Positions 1-8,262 of a stretch of DNA of 64,000 nucleotides are shown one piece after another. Positions within the stretch are counted from its first letter, which is position 1; each line of letters begins with the position of its first letter. Location of the stretch: assembly GCA_965224415.1 (NCBI GenBank), contig CBDCZB010000005.1, positions 372,001-436,000 of the forward strand, written 5' to 3'. The translations under genes were made by a program, and so were the position numbers. The DNA is from DAOUJI01 sp965224415 (GTDB lineage Bacteria; Chloroflexota; Dehalococcoidia; Lucifugimonadales; JAGWBF01). The notes under the pieces are model-generated. The model saw only the letters and a list, made by a program, of their open reading frames with translations. It did not search any database and had not been told where the DNA came from.

Positions 1-528
1 CGATATCGCCATCAACACAAAGGCTGTACCTGCGGCGATGGTGGGTCTCAGACCCACTCCCTGCATCAAGCGCTCATACACACTGACGTGGTAATGAAGG
101 CGGAACAAGTTGTAGATTGGGATCAGTTGAGTAAGGGCGTGCCATACGGGGAAATTCGTCTCGTCTCCGGTATGGTCTCGGTAGTGCTTCCAGGTAATGT
201 AGAACCAATAGAAACCATACAGACTGGCCGAAATGACGTTCAGCAGCAAGATGCGGCTTGGCGGTATGTAGTAGTCCAGAGTCTGCCCGGCAGCATAAGT
301 TCGCGGTTGGGATTTCCTGAAAACCGGCTGACTGAGACCGGACCCGCACGAGCCGCAGAAATTCTGGTTGTCGAAAACACTGGCGCCGCAGCCGCGGCAG
401 TAACTCACGGCTTGGGAGTACCGCCGGGAAGCCGGTTGATTAAGGTCAGCTCCGCAGGAGCCGCAATGGGTCTGTGATCCTAAAAAGCTGGCGCCGCAGT
501 TGTGGCAATAGTGGTTGGAAGCGCTCAT
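1..528 (-). CDS. Zinc-ribbon membrane protein, DUF4234-like (partial)
   Basis: The reading frame starts with ATG at 528 and runs off the window edge after 176 codons without a stop. The N-terminus has two zinc ribbons, each CxxC-x10-CxxC: Cys 8/11 with 22/25, and Cys 44/47 with 58/61. A basic linker follows, then a hydrophobic part from about residue 90 with an aromatic stretch (YGFYWFYITWKHY) typical of DUF4234-like membrane proteins. The ribbons probably face the cytoplasm. The role is unknown. It lies downstream of ispG on the same strand, about 70 bp away, and may be cotranscribed. Zinc-ribbon identity is well supported; the DUF4234 assignment is from memory of the family pattern. Confidence 0.75.
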   Translation of the reverse strand, partial: MSASNHYCHNCGASFLGSQTHCGSCGADLNQPASRRYSQAVSYCRGCGASVFDNQNFCGSCGSGLSQPVFRKSQPRTYAAGQTLDYYIPPSRILLLNVISASLYGFYWFYITWKHYRDHTGDETNFPVWHALTQLIPIYNLFRLHYHVSVYERLMQGVGLRPTIAAGTAFVLMAIS

Positions 529-597
529 ATTCGGGCGTTTTCAGAGGCGCCGGCAGCAGGCGTGGTATAGACGTCGCTCAAGGCCCCGCTGTGGCGT

Positions 598-1734
598 CTA
601 TCCGGTGGTTGCTGCCTCGTTGACCTCTTCCATCAGAGCGGAAAGCATGTCGTCCGCCGCCACAACCCTGGACTTCTGACCCTTGCGGAATATGATGGCC
701 CTACCGTTGCCCGCAGCAATGCCCACGTCGGCGTCCTTGGCCTCGCCAGGGCCGTTGACCTCGCAGCCCATCACGGCCACCTTGAGATTGGAGTCTACCT
801 TCTTGAGCATCTCGTCAACGGTGTTGGCCAGCTTGATTACGTCCACGTCGGCCCTGCCGCATGAGGGGCAGGCAACCAGTGTTGCGCCCTTCTGCCGCAG
901 GTTCAGCGACTTGAGTATCTCATATCCCGCCTGGACCTCCTCCACGGGGTCTCCGCTCAGCGATACCCGCAGCGTGTCCCCAATGCCTTCATAAAGGAGA
1001 AGCCCCAACCCAATGGCGCTGCGTATTGAACCCGACTTAACCGTTCCTGATTCAGTGATTCCCAGGTGCAATGGATAGGGGACCATATCAGCCAACCGTC
1101 GGTAGGCGTCTACGGTGGTGGGCACGTCAAAGGCCTTCATGGAAATCTTTATGAGGTCAAAGTCGAGGTCTTCCAGGAGTCCGATCTCCCACAGAGCCGT
1201 CGCCACCATGTGGTCGACGATGCTGTAGCCGCCCTCTTCCACCGCTTCGCCCGTCTTGGGCAGCTTGTTCACCATGTCCATGTGGCGGGAGAACCCGCGC
1301 GTCTTGCCTATGCCTCCCACGGGGGGCAGGCTGCCAAAGTTGACCCCGATACGTATGGGGATATCCCTCTCCTTGGCCGCCCTGACCACTTCGCGCACCC
1401 TGTCCTCGTCGCGGATGTTGCCCGGGTTCAAGCGGAGCATGTCCACTCCGCCTTTGAGGGACTCCAGCGCTAGCTGATAGTGAAAATGGATGTCAGCCAC
1501 CAGGGGAATCTTTATCTGCTTTTTTATGTCGGGGATGGCCTTGGCCGCCTCCATGTCGGGGACGGCGCACCGAATGATGTCGCAGCCCGCGTCTTCCAGT
1601 TCCTTTATCTGACGGACGGTGGCCTGAACGTCCCGCGTGTCCGTTTTGGTCATGGACTGTACGGTGACGTAGGCGTCGCCGCCTATCTTGACGTTTCCGG
1701 CGAAAATGGGCTTGGTTATTCTGCGACTGCTCAT
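598..1734 (-). CDS. ispG: 4-hydroxy-3-methylbut-2-enyl diphosphate synthase IspG (GcpE)
   Basis: This is the penultimate enzyme of the MEP isoprenoid pathway: it reductively opens MEcPP to HMBPP using a [4Fe-4S] cluster in the cytoplasm. The 378-residue protein begins SSRRITKPIFAGNVKIGGDA, the usual IspG N-terminus. It has the TIM-barrel segment with LRLNPGNI. The cluster ligands are CPSCGR near residue 290 and MGCEVNGPGEA near residue 323. Length is normal for the short bacterial form, without the plant-type insert. It is the last core gene of the rpsB-to-ispG cluster, 44 bp after the PIN toxin gene, and works with dxr and uppS in the same cluster. Confidence 0.97.
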   Translation of the reverse strand: MSSRRITKPIFAGNVKIGGDAYVTVQSMTKTDTRDVQATVRQIKELEDAGCDIIRCAVPDMEAAKAIPDIKKQIKIPLVADIHFHYQLALESLKGGVDMLRLNPGNIRDEDRVREVVRAAKERDIPIRIGVNFGSLPPVGGIGKTRGFSRHMDMVNKLPKTGEAVEEGGYSIVDHMVATALWEIGLLEDLDFDLIKISMKAFDVPTTVDAYRRLADMVPYPLHLGITESGTVKSGSIRSAIGLGLLLYEGIGDTLRVSLSGDPVEEVQAGYEILKSLNLRQKGATLVACPSCGRADVDVIKLANTVDEMLKKVDSNLKVAVMGCEVNGPGEAKDADVGIAAGNGRAIIFRKGQKSRVVAADDMLSALMEEVNEAATTG

Positions 1735-1778
1735 ATATCCTCTATTCCCCGGAGACCTCCGGCTTGTCTGAATAGGGC

Positions 1779-2210
1779 CTATTCAAACTGAATTAGCCGC
1801 TCGTCAGTTCGACGGATTGGCGACTCCTTCAACAATCGAGGCGGCGGCCAACGCCGCGTCGAGGGCGCGAGTCTGGCTTGGCGCCGCAACGCTGTCTCAA
1901 GGTAGGCTGCATCGTAGACGGTGAGGCGGTGACGCCGCGCCAAGTTTAGAGTATCAGTTTCATCATGTCCGTTGTCTATCTCAAACTGGAGTTCCCCAAG
2001 CCGCTCCAGGAAACGCTCGGTCCCCTGTTGGTCGATTCGTCCGCTCCGTTCGGAGTTGATCAACACGTTTCGAATCTCATACCAAAAGACCATTGGCACG
2101 ATGCCCGTTTCGCTGATGATTTGCATTGCAACGCCGTCGGCATCCAAGCTTCCTTCTTCTTGGGGAAAACACCAAGCCGCTGCGATAGAAGCGTCAATGA
2201 CTATCGCCAT
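1779..2210 (-). CDS. PIN-domain ribonuclease toxin (VapC-like)
   Basis: This is a 143-residue PIN-domain protein, expected to cleave RNA as the toxin of a type II toxin-antitoxin pair. The first acidic metal ligand is in AIVIDASIAAAWCF. Further conserved acidic residues are around TDTLNLARRH and VYDAAYLETALR, the C-terminal YDAxYLxxA signature of VapC proteins. ATG at 2210 overlaps the TGA of the upstream small gene (TGATG), showing translational coupling. An in-frame TTG lies one codon upstream but is less likely. It interrupts the spacing between rseP and ispG, suggesting later insertion into an older operon. VapC-like nuclease family is confident; its target is unknown. Confidence 0.85.
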   Translation of the reverse strand: MAIVIDASIAAAWCFPQEEGSLDADGVAMQIISETGIVPMVFWYEIRNVLINSERSGRIDQQGTERFLERLGELQFEIDNGHDETDTLNLARRHRLTVYDAAYLETALRRQARLAPSTRRWPPPRLLKESPIRRTDERLIQFE

Positions 2211-2365
2211 CAATATCGGCCTTGTTCACGCATCCTCTTCAGCTCCTCACGGGAAACTGCTTTTCGTTGCTCTCTCTCAGCAAGCATCTGCGTGACAACG
2301 CCCTTACGCTTTGCTTCCTCAAGTGTCAAGGTTTTCGATATTTCTGCGTCTCTTTTGGTCGTCAT
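2210..2365 (-). CDS. Putative antitoxin partner of the PIN toxin
   Basis: This is a small 51-residue, highly charged protein starting at ATG 2365 (MTTKRDAEISKTLTLEEAKR) and ending in the TGA that overlaps the toxin ATG at 2210. The middle is alpha-helical and rich in E, K and R. Its position directly before a PIN toxin with one-base overlap is the main evidence that it is the antitoxin. The sequence shows no clear AbrB, MetJ or Phd signature, so the DNA-binding family is unassigned. A much longer open frame extends upstream across rseP on this strand, but that part is antiparallel noise within rseP. Confidence 0.65.
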   Translation of the reverse strand: MTTKRDAEISKTLTLEEAKRKGVVTQMLAEREQRKAVSREELKRMREQGRY

Positions 2366-2475
2366 TCTTCCAACCCCTTGGACTGTCTCTATCGGCAACG
2401 AATTCTCAGTCCTGACCTGGGAATTGTACAACACTCGGACACATCCAAGATAGAGAGAGGATGCGTCTGGCGTCT

Positions 2476-3537
2476 CTATTGCAGGATGCTGGCGCCGTCG
2501 ATTAGCCGCTGCAGGTCGTTGTAGCTGACAGCCACCACCATTCCGATGAGGAGCGCCAGCCCGACCATGTGTACCAGCCCCTGCTTCTCCGGGGGAATCT
2601 TCTTGCCTTTTCTGGCCCATTCTATAATCACGAAGAGGATATGGCCTCCGTCCAGAGGGGGTATGGGCAGTATGTTGGATATAGCCAGGGCCAGGCTCAA
2701 CCCCGCTGCCAGAGGGATCAGGTAGAACAAGCCAAACTCCCGGGCCACCTCGCCCGTGCCCTGGGCGATGCCCACTGGCCCGGCGAAGGGCACCGGGCCG
2801 TCGTCCGACGCCCAGTCGACTATGGCGTCCTTGACGGCCCCCGGGAATTGGACGGTGCGTTGGAACCCCAACCCTACGGCGTCCAAGGGGTCCCTCGTGA
2901 ATCCCAGCCGCTGGCTTCCAATGACCGATACGCGGCTGATGCCCGCGGGGCCTTGGCCTTCCGGCGGATTTTCCCTGGGAGTCAGCCGGACTGCCATCTT
3001 CTCCCCATCCCGCAGGACAGTCCATTCGATCCGTTGGCCTTTATTCGCATTGATGCGTTCTGAGAAATCCTGGAAGTCCTGGATGGGTTCTCCATTCATC
3101 TCTACGATTCTATCGCCATCGATGAGGCCGGCGGCCTCGGCGGGAGAGCCTGACTCCACCTGCCCCACTCGGAACTCGGAAACTGCGAACATGAAGAAAA
3201 CGGAGAGCAGCACTATCCCCAGGACTACGTTCATCACGACCCCGGCCACCAGCACCACAAGCCGTACACCGGGCGGCTGGAAGGCGAAGCTTCGGGGGTC
3301 GTTGGAAACTCCGCTCTGCTCCCCTTCCAGCTTGACGAAGCCCCCCAGGGGAATCAGGTTGACAGTGTATACGGTCTCCCCTTTGCGAATTCCCAGCAGA
3401 CGCGGCGGGAAGCCGAATCCGAACTCGTTCACCCGTATGCCGAAAGCCTTGGCGCTGGCGAAGTGACCAAACTCATGGACCAGCACCACCACTACAAGCA
3501 CTCCCAGAAACTGGATGAGAGTGATAACTATGTCCAT
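2476..3537 (-). CDS. rseP: Site-2 intramembrane metalloprotease RseP (M50)
   Basis: This membrane-embedded zinc protease cleaves transmembrane substrates, in bacteria typically anti-sigma factors. The zinc-binding HEFGH is at residues 21-25, inside the first transmembrane helix. A single PDZ domain with GSPAEAAGLIDGDRI lies around 105-190. The second active-site motif, NILPIPPLDGGH, is near residue 290, followed by a last transmembrane helix. At 353 residues with one PDZ domain it resembles the shorter Gram-positive/Chloroflexota form rather than the two-PDZ E. coli protein. It starts 17 bp after the dxr stop in the cluster, a conserved dxr-rseP arrangement. Confidence 0.95.
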   Translation of the reverse strand: MDIVITLIQFLGVLVVVVLVHEFGHFASAKAFGIRVNEFGFGFPPRLLGIRKGETVYTVNLIPLGGFVKLEGEQSGVSNDPRSFAFQPPGVRLVVLVAGVVMNVVLGIVLLSVFFMFAVSEFRVGQVESGSPAEAAGLIDGDRIVEMNGEPIQDFQDFSERINANKGQRIEWTVLRDGEKMAVRLTPRENPPEGQGPAGISRVSVIGSQRLGFTRDPLDAVGLGFQRTVQFPGAVKDAIVDWASDDGPVPFAGPVGIAQGTGEVAREFGLFYLIPLAAGLSLALAISNILPIPPLDGGHILFVIIEWARKGKKIPPEKQGLVHMVGLALLIGMVVAVSYNDLQRLIDGASILQ

Positions 3538-3554
3538 GGGTTAAAGGGGCTGCT

Positions 3555-4694
3555 TCAGCGGGCTGACGGGAGGGCCGCGGCGACCTCACGGGCCCTTGCC
3601 TTGGCCCACTCGTCGGCTGCCATGATGTCTTCCAGGTTGGCACTGGAGGAGGACTCGTGGTCGTCCAACACCTGGGCAATAGTCCGGTATATGTCCATGA
3701 ACCCAATTCGCCCGTTCAGGAACATATCCACGGCGACCTCGTCCGCTCCGCTGAGGACTGCTGGATACGTGCTCCCCTTCTTTCCGGCCTCCACCGCGAG
3801 GTTGAAGCACGGATATTGGCTCTCGTCCAGGGGCTTGAAGGTGAGGGAATGGCTCAGGGCGGTGTCCAGGCGTGGAATTTGAGGGTTCTCCAAGCGCGTG
3901 GGGTGGAACATGGAATACTGTATGGGGAGTCGCATGTCAGGCGGCCCCATCTGGGCCTTCATTGAGCCGTCAGCCATTTCCACCATCGAGTGAATGATGC
4001 TTTGAGGATGGACGACTACTTCGATTTTATCCCAGGCCACGTCAAAGAGCCAACGGGCCTCAATGACCTCGAAAGCCTTGTTCATAAGCGTAGCGGAGTC
4101 GATGGTTATCTTGTCGCCCATCCGCCAGGTGGGATGGTTCAGGGCTTGCTCGGGAGTGACCTGCTCCAGGTCTTCGGGCCTGGATTCCCGGAAGGGGCCT
4201 CCCGACGCCGTTATGACGAGGCGACGAATGGGGTCCGTTTCTCCCTGGAGGCACTGCCAGATAGCCGAGGGTTCGCTGTCCACCGGAAGCACTGTGGCTC
4301 CGTGTGTCTCGGCCATGGACATTACCATCTCCCCGGCCATGATGATCACTTCCTTGTTTGACAGGGCAATGGCCTTTCCCTGCTCCAGCGCTCGAATCGT
4401 GGGGACCAGTCCGGCGCTGCCGATGGTCGCCGCCATGATGAGCTCGGCCTCGGGGAGGCACACCATCTCTTCCATTGGCATGATCGCTGCGCTGTCCGGG
4501 AGCAGAGCATGCTCTTCTTCCAGGGCGCACCAAGCGAATCGGGGGTTGAACTCTTCCACCTGGGACTTGAGCAAGTCCAGGTTGCGCCCGGCGGCCAGTC
4601 CGATGACCTCGAATTCATCCGGAAAGGCCCTGACCACGTCCAGGGTCTGCCGTCCTATGGACCCGGTGGAACCCAGCACGACCAGTCCCCTCAT
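3555..4694 (-). CDS. dxr: 1-deoxy-D-xylulose-5-phosphate reductoisomerase
   Basis: This enzyme converts DXP to MEP with NADPH, the first committed step of the MEP isoprenoid pathway. The 379-residue protein has the N-terminal NADPH-binding VLGSTGSIGRQTL, the substrate loop PVDSEPSAIWQCLQG and the metal-site segment ITIDSATLMNKAFEVIEA. The start is set at ATG 4694 (MRGLVVLGST) because the Rossmann motif follows at once. The frame stays open for 33 more codons upstream, but these overlap cdsA and are not family-like. It lies 31 bp after cdsA and 17 bp before rseP, and together with ispG supplies precursors for UppS. Confidence 0.97.
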   Translation of the reverse strand: MRGLVVLGSTGSIGRQTLDVVRAFPDEFEVIGLAAGRNLDLLKSQVEEFNPRFAWCALEEEHALLPDSAAIMPMEEMVCLPEAELIMAATIGSAGLVPTIRALEQGKAIALSNKEVIIMAGEMVMSMAETHGATVLPVDSEPSAIWQCLQGETDPIRRLVITASGGPFRESRPEDLEQVTPEQALNHPTWRMGDKITIDSATLMNKAFEVIEARWLFDVAWDKIEVVVHPQSIIHSMVEMADGSMKAQMGPPDMRLPIQYSMFHPTRLENPQIPRLDTALSHSLTFKPLDESQYPCFNLAVEAGKKGSTYPAVLSGADEVAVDMFLNGRIGFMDIYRTIAQVLDDHESSSSANLEDIMAADEWAKARAREVAAALPSAR

Positions 4695-4725
4695 TTGGTT
4701 ACCCCCGATGGCCTTCGCTGAAGGT

Positions 4726-5553
4726 CTACCCTCCTGTGGAGGGTTTGAGAACGAACGCAACAAGATAATACACCACGGGTATAGCCAAGACAATCGAGTC
4801 CAACCTGTCGAGAATACCCCCGTGGCCGGGCAAAAGGCCGCCAGCGTCTTTAACTCCGCTGATGCGCTTTACCTTGGACTCCACCAGGTCGCCGACTTGG
4901 GCTGCGACGCCCGCCGCCGCTGCCACAGCTACGGTCTGCCACATGGCAACTCCCAAGGCCAGCAGGACGTGGAGGACCAGTCCGGCGGCGATAGCGCAGA
5001 CGAACCCTCCGACGCCGCCCTCCCAGGTCTTTCCCGGACTGATCGAGGGCGCCATCTGCCGTCTGCCCAGCAGCTTCCCCGTTGCGAATGCTCCGGTGTC
5101 GGCGGCGAACACAATCGCAACAGCCAGATAGGTCCAGTCGCGGGCGTATGCGGCGCCTGAGTCCAGCCCCCTGAGCATAAGGGGATGGGCCATTAGAAAC
5201 CCGATGTAGGCAGCCCCCAAAATGGCGAGCAATGCTAGCGGGTCGCGTCTTTTGGCTATGAGCCAATGGGATACGAGCACAAGACCCGCTCCCAGGGCCA
5301 AGTGGACCCAATGGCGGCTCCACTCATCGACCCTGCTGTCGGCGAAGTGCCCCAACGCCACCATCAGCAGCGCCCACGACAGGCCGAACACAATGACTGC
5401 GTGGAGCCTTGGCGACCCCAGCATTCGGTAAAGCTCTACGAGGCCAAGCAGCGACGCCACCCCTACCAGGACCGTGAGCCAGGGAAGTCCGCCCCAGATG
5501 GCGGCCCACAACACGGGTAGGGCCACCGCCGCGGTGAGAAGCCGTCGGGCCAA
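4726..5553 (-). CDS. cdsA: Phosphatidate cytidylyltransferase CdsA
   Basis: This integral membrane enzyme makes CDP-diacylglycerol from phosphatidic acid and CTP. The 275-residue protein is almost wholly hydrophobic with about eight helices. It carries the family signature in its C-terminal third: SPGKTWEGGVGG, then VESKVKRISGVKDAG and LPGHGGILDRLDS, which hold the catalytic Asp and Lys residues. Size and signature are typical. It sits between uppS and dxr, the usual order in this conserved cluster. Confidence 0.96.
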   Translation of the reverse strand: MARRLLTAAVALPVLWAAIWGGLPWLTVLVGVASLLGLVELYRMLGSPRLHAVIVFGLSWALLMVALGHFADSRVDEWSRHWVHLALGAGLVLVSHWLIAKRRDPLALLAILGAAYIGFLMAHPLMLRGLDSGAAYARDWTYLAVAIVFAADTGAFATGKLLGRRQMAPSISPGKTWEGGVGGFVCAIAAGLVLHVLLALGVAMWQTVAVAAAAGVAAQVGDLVESKVKRISGVKDAGGLLPGHGGILDRLDSIVLAIPVVYYLVAFVLKPSTGG

Positions 5554-5612
5554 GGGTCAACACCCCTGCATAATGTACGTGGAGGCCCAGCTGTAAACTG
5601 CCTTGTCCAGGC

Positions 5613-6395
5613 TTATTCCTCAGCGTTGGGCCCGGGGTCAGGCCGGGCATAGTTGTCGTCGGAGTCCAGTGCTCCGAACCTCCGCCGCCGCCGGTTAAAC
5701 GCTTCAATGGCGTCTTTGATGTCGTCAGACCCGAGGTCGGGCCATAGAGTACGTGTGGAGTAATACTCGCTGTAGGCCGCTTGCCACAACAGGAAGTTGC
5801 TGAGACGCAGCTCTCCCGCCGTGCGGATAATCAAGTCCGGATCAGGCAGCTCGGACGTATAGAGGTATCCACCGAAGGACTCTTCGGTCACGCCGTCAAC
5901 TGGCACTCCGTCGGAAATCATGCCCTTAACCGCCTCCAGAATCTCCGCCCGGCCGCCGTAATCGAAGGCCACGGCCAGCGTCATCCGGCGATTGTCTTTG
6001 GTCAGGCGGCAGGCCCGGTCGACTGAATCCCGCAGGTCTTCACCAAGGCGGTCGGTCCTGCCCACGTGCACAACTTTGACGCCGCGCTCATGAAGCGCCC
6101 GGGTCTGCCTCTCCAGGGCATCCTGGAGAATGGTCATTAGGCCGTCGACCTCGTTCTTGGGGCGCGTCCAGTTTTCCGTGGAGAAGGCATAGATGGTCAC
6201 AAAATCAACCCCGTAGTCCGAGAGGGACTCCAGGACGGGTATGATGTTGTCGACTCCGGCCCGGTGGCCGGCCAGTCGTGGGAGGCCCTTCTGGGTTGCC
6301 CAACGCCCGTTGCCGTCCATGATAATGGCTACATGCTTCGGGCCGCGCAATCCCCTGTCGTGCTTCGACGGCTGGGAGCGTCCTTGAACGACCAT
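5613..6395 (-). CDS. uppS: Isoprenyl transferase / undecaprenyl diphosphate synthase
   Basis: This cis-prenyltransferase adds isopentenyl diphosphate units to make the C55 lipid carrier for cell-wall and glycan assembly. Of 260 residues, the active-site P-loop is HVAIIMDGNGRWA near residue 22. GHRAGVDN, FSTENWTRP and the C-terminal ELPDPDLIIRTAGELRLSNF are all canonical. About 20 extra basic residues precede the core (MVVQGRSQPSKHDRGLRGPK), so an internal start is possible but not obvious. It begins 9 bp after the frr stop. Its product depends on the dxr and ispG pathway encoded in the same cluster. Confidence 0.96.
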   Translation of the reverse strand: MVVQGRSQPSKHDRGLRGPKHVAIIMDGNGRWATQKGLPRLAGHRAGVDNIIPVLESLSDYGVDFVTIYAFSTENWTRPKNEVDGLMTILQDALERQTRALHERGVKVVHVGRTDRLGEDLRDSVDRACRLTKDNRRMTLAVAFDYGGRAEILEAVKGMISDGVPVDGVTEESFGGYLYTSELPDPDLIIRTAGELRLSNFLLWQAAYSEYYSTRTLWPDLGSDDIKDAIEAFNRRRRRFGALDSDDNYARPDPGPNAEE

Positions 6396-6404
6396 TCTTG
6401 TGGC

Positions 6405-6983
6405 TTAGACCTGCATTATTTCGGACTCTTTGTCGGAGGAAACCTGGTCCATCTTGCCGACGAAAGAGTCAGTGACTTTTTGGATCTGGTCCTGGGCCCG
6501 CCTGTTTTCGTCCTGGGAGATCTGCTTGTTCTTCTCCATGGCCCTCAGCTGCTCGATGGAGTCGCGGCGGACGTTGCGCACAGCGACCTTTCCGTCCTCC
6601 ACCTTCCTTTTGAGCACCTTGACCAAGTCTCTTCTACGCTCCTGTGTCAAGGGAGGGATAGGCAGGCGAATCACCGTGCCGTCGTTGTTTGGGTTGAAGC
6701 CCATCTCCGACTTCTGAAGGCTCTTCTCTATGTCTTTGATGGACCCTTTGTCCCAGGGCTGAATCACGATAAGACGCGCTTCGGGCGCCGAGACCGAGGC
6801 TATCTGGTTCAGGGGAGTGGGAGTGTTGTAGTAATCGATGGTGACGTTCTCGAGGAGCGCCGGCGTGGCTCGTCCAGTCCGGAGCGTGTTCAAGTCGCGC
6901 CCCAGCGCCTCCAGGGTTTTTTCCATGCGGATTTCGCCGTCAATTAGCACGTCGTCTATGGTCTTGTCCTCATCGCCTGGCAT
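6405..6983 (-). CDS. frr: Ribosome recycling factor
   Basis: This 192-residue factor splits post-termination ribosomes together with EF-G. It contains RMEKTLEALGRDLNTLRTGR near the start, the domain II segment VIQPWDKGSIKDIEKSLQKS, and PIPPLTQERRRDLVKVLKRK, all family hallmarks. Length is slightly above the usual 185 because of a short acidic N-terminus (MPGDEDKTIDDVL). It starts 2 bp after the pyrH stop, consistent with one mRNA. Confidence 0.97.
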   Translation of the reverse strand: MPGDEDKTIDDVLIDGEIRMEKTLEALGRDLNTLRTGRATPALLENVTIDYYNTPTPLNQIASVSAPEARLIVIQPWDKGSIKDIEKSLQKSEMGFNPNNDGTVIRLPIPPLTQERRRDLVKVLKRKVEDGKVAVRNVRRDSIEQLRAMEKNKQISQDENRRAQDQIQKVTDSFVGKMDQVSSDKESEIMQV

Positions 6984-6985
6984 AG

Positions 6986-7711
6986 CTAAACCCTCCCGGA
7001 TATGGTGGTGCCGATAGTCTCGCCGGACAACACCTTGCTGATGGCGTCCGGGGCGAACAGGTCGAAGACTATGATGGGCAGATTGTTGTCCATGCAGAGC
7101 GAAAGCGCCGTCGAGTCCATCACGTTCAACCGCCGGTTCAGCGCGTCCAGATAGCTTAGAGACTTAAGGGGGCGGGCGTCCGGGTTCTTGTTGGGGTCCG
7201 AGTCGTAAACTGCGTCCACCTTGTTCTTGGCCATGAGGAGCACATCGGCGTCTGTCTCAACAGCTCTCAGGGCGGCCGCTGTGTCGGTGGTCATGTAAGG
7301 GTTGCCTGTGCCGGCGGCGAATATGACTATGCGGTCCTTTTCCAGGTGGCGGATGGCCCGTCGGCGTATGTATGCTTCGGCCACGGCCTGGATCTGGATG
7401 GCTGTCTGGGTGCGCACGGTAAGGCCGAGGTGTTCCAAAGCGTCCTGCAGGGCCAGAGCGTTGATGACGGTGGCCAACATGCCGGCGTAGTCAGCAGTGG
7501 CTCTGTCCATGCCGTGGGCTTCGGCTTGCTGTCCGCGCCAGATGTTTCCGCCACCCACGACCACACCCATGCCGACGCCCATTTCGGAAGCTGTCTTGAT
7601 TTGACGGGCTACGTAGTAGACAACGTCAGGGTCGATGCCGCCGCCGGATTCGCCTTTCAAGGCCTCCCCGCTCAGCTTCAAGAGAGCCCTCTTGTAAGCT
7701 GGCTTGGTCAT
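6986..7711 (-). CDS. pyrH: UMP kinase
   Basis: PyrH phosphorylates UMP to UDP in the cytoplasm; it is a hexameric amino-acid-kinase-fold enzyme. The 241-residue protein has RALLKLSGEALKG at the N-terminus, the GGGNIWRG loop, MDRATADYAGMLATVINALAL and the C-terminal TTISGRV. All match bacterial PyrH. It lies between tsf and frr, the standard order tsf-pyrH-frr, with gaps of 9 and 2 bp. Confidence 0.98.
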   Translation of the reverse strand: MTKPAYKRALLKLSGEALKGESGGGIDPDVVYYVARQIKTASEMGVGMGVVVGGGNIWRGQQAEAHGMDRATADYAGMLATVINALALQDALEHLGLTVRTQTAIQIQAVAEAYIRRRAIRHLEKDRIVIFAAGTGNPYMTTDTAAALRAVETDADVLLMAKNKVDAVYDSDPNKNPDARPLKSLSYLDALNRRLNVMDSTALSLCMDNNLPIIVFDLFAPDAISKVLSGETIGTTISGRV

Positions 7712-7720
7712 CTCGGGCCC

Positions 7721-8233
7721 CTACTCACCCAATGCGAACCTGGAGAATCTCCTGACCCTGATGTTCTCTCCGACCTTGGCGATGGTTTCTTGCACCACGT
7801 CGCGCACAGTCTTGGAGGGGTCCTTAATAAAGGGTTGCTCCAGAAGGCTGACCTCCTCGGGCGGACGGTCATCGTCGTCTGCCATGTCGTCCTTGGTCAC
7901 GTACGCGGTGGACGGCATTGCCGCCACTTGCATGGCCAAGTCGTGGGCCAGGGTCTTCATCTCGCCAGTGCGGGCTACGAAGTCGGTCTCGCAATTGACT
8001 TCCACCAGAGCTCCAAGGCGACCGCCCGCGTGTATGTAGGACTCCACCAAGCCTTCGCCGGTCTCACGGTCAGCCTTCTTTGCAGCGCTCGCCAGTCCTT
8101 GCTCCTTTAGAATCTCCTCCGCCTTGGCAAGGTCTCCGTCGGCCCCTTCCAAGGCCCGTTTACAATCCATTACCCCTGCGCCGGTCTTCTCTCGGAGGTC
8201 TCTGATCATGTCCACAGTAGCCGCAGACGCCAT
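7721..8233 (-). CDS. tsf: Translation elongation factor Ts (short form)
   Basis: EF-Ts exchanges GDP for GTP on EF-Tu. This protein has 170 residues: a UBA-like N-terminal domain (MIRDLREKTGAGVMDCKRAL) and one core half with the EF-Tu-contacting TDFVAR motif near residue 84. E. coli EF-Ts has about 283 residues with a duplicated core and coiled coil, so this is the reduced, single-core form. The C-terminal VQETIAKVGENIRVRRFSRF closes the domain normally, so it is not truncated. It follows rpsB by 29 bp. Confidence 0.97.
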   Translation of the reverse strand: MASAATVDMIRDLREKTGAGVMDCKRALEGADGDLAKAEEILKEQGLASAAKKADRETGEGLVESYIHAGGRLGALVEVNCETDFVARTGEMKTLAHDLAMQVAAMPSTAYVTKDDMADDDDRPPEEVSLLEQPFIKDPSKTVRDVVQETIAKVGENIRVRRFSRFALGE

Positions 8234-8262
8234 ACTCCACTCAACCCTTTCCTATAGGGTGC

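Noticed and set aside
2366..3025. Long minus-strand frame extending upstream of the antitoxin
   Set aside because: Same strand as rseP but a different frame, with no start or family similarity; only the last 51 residues are plausible.
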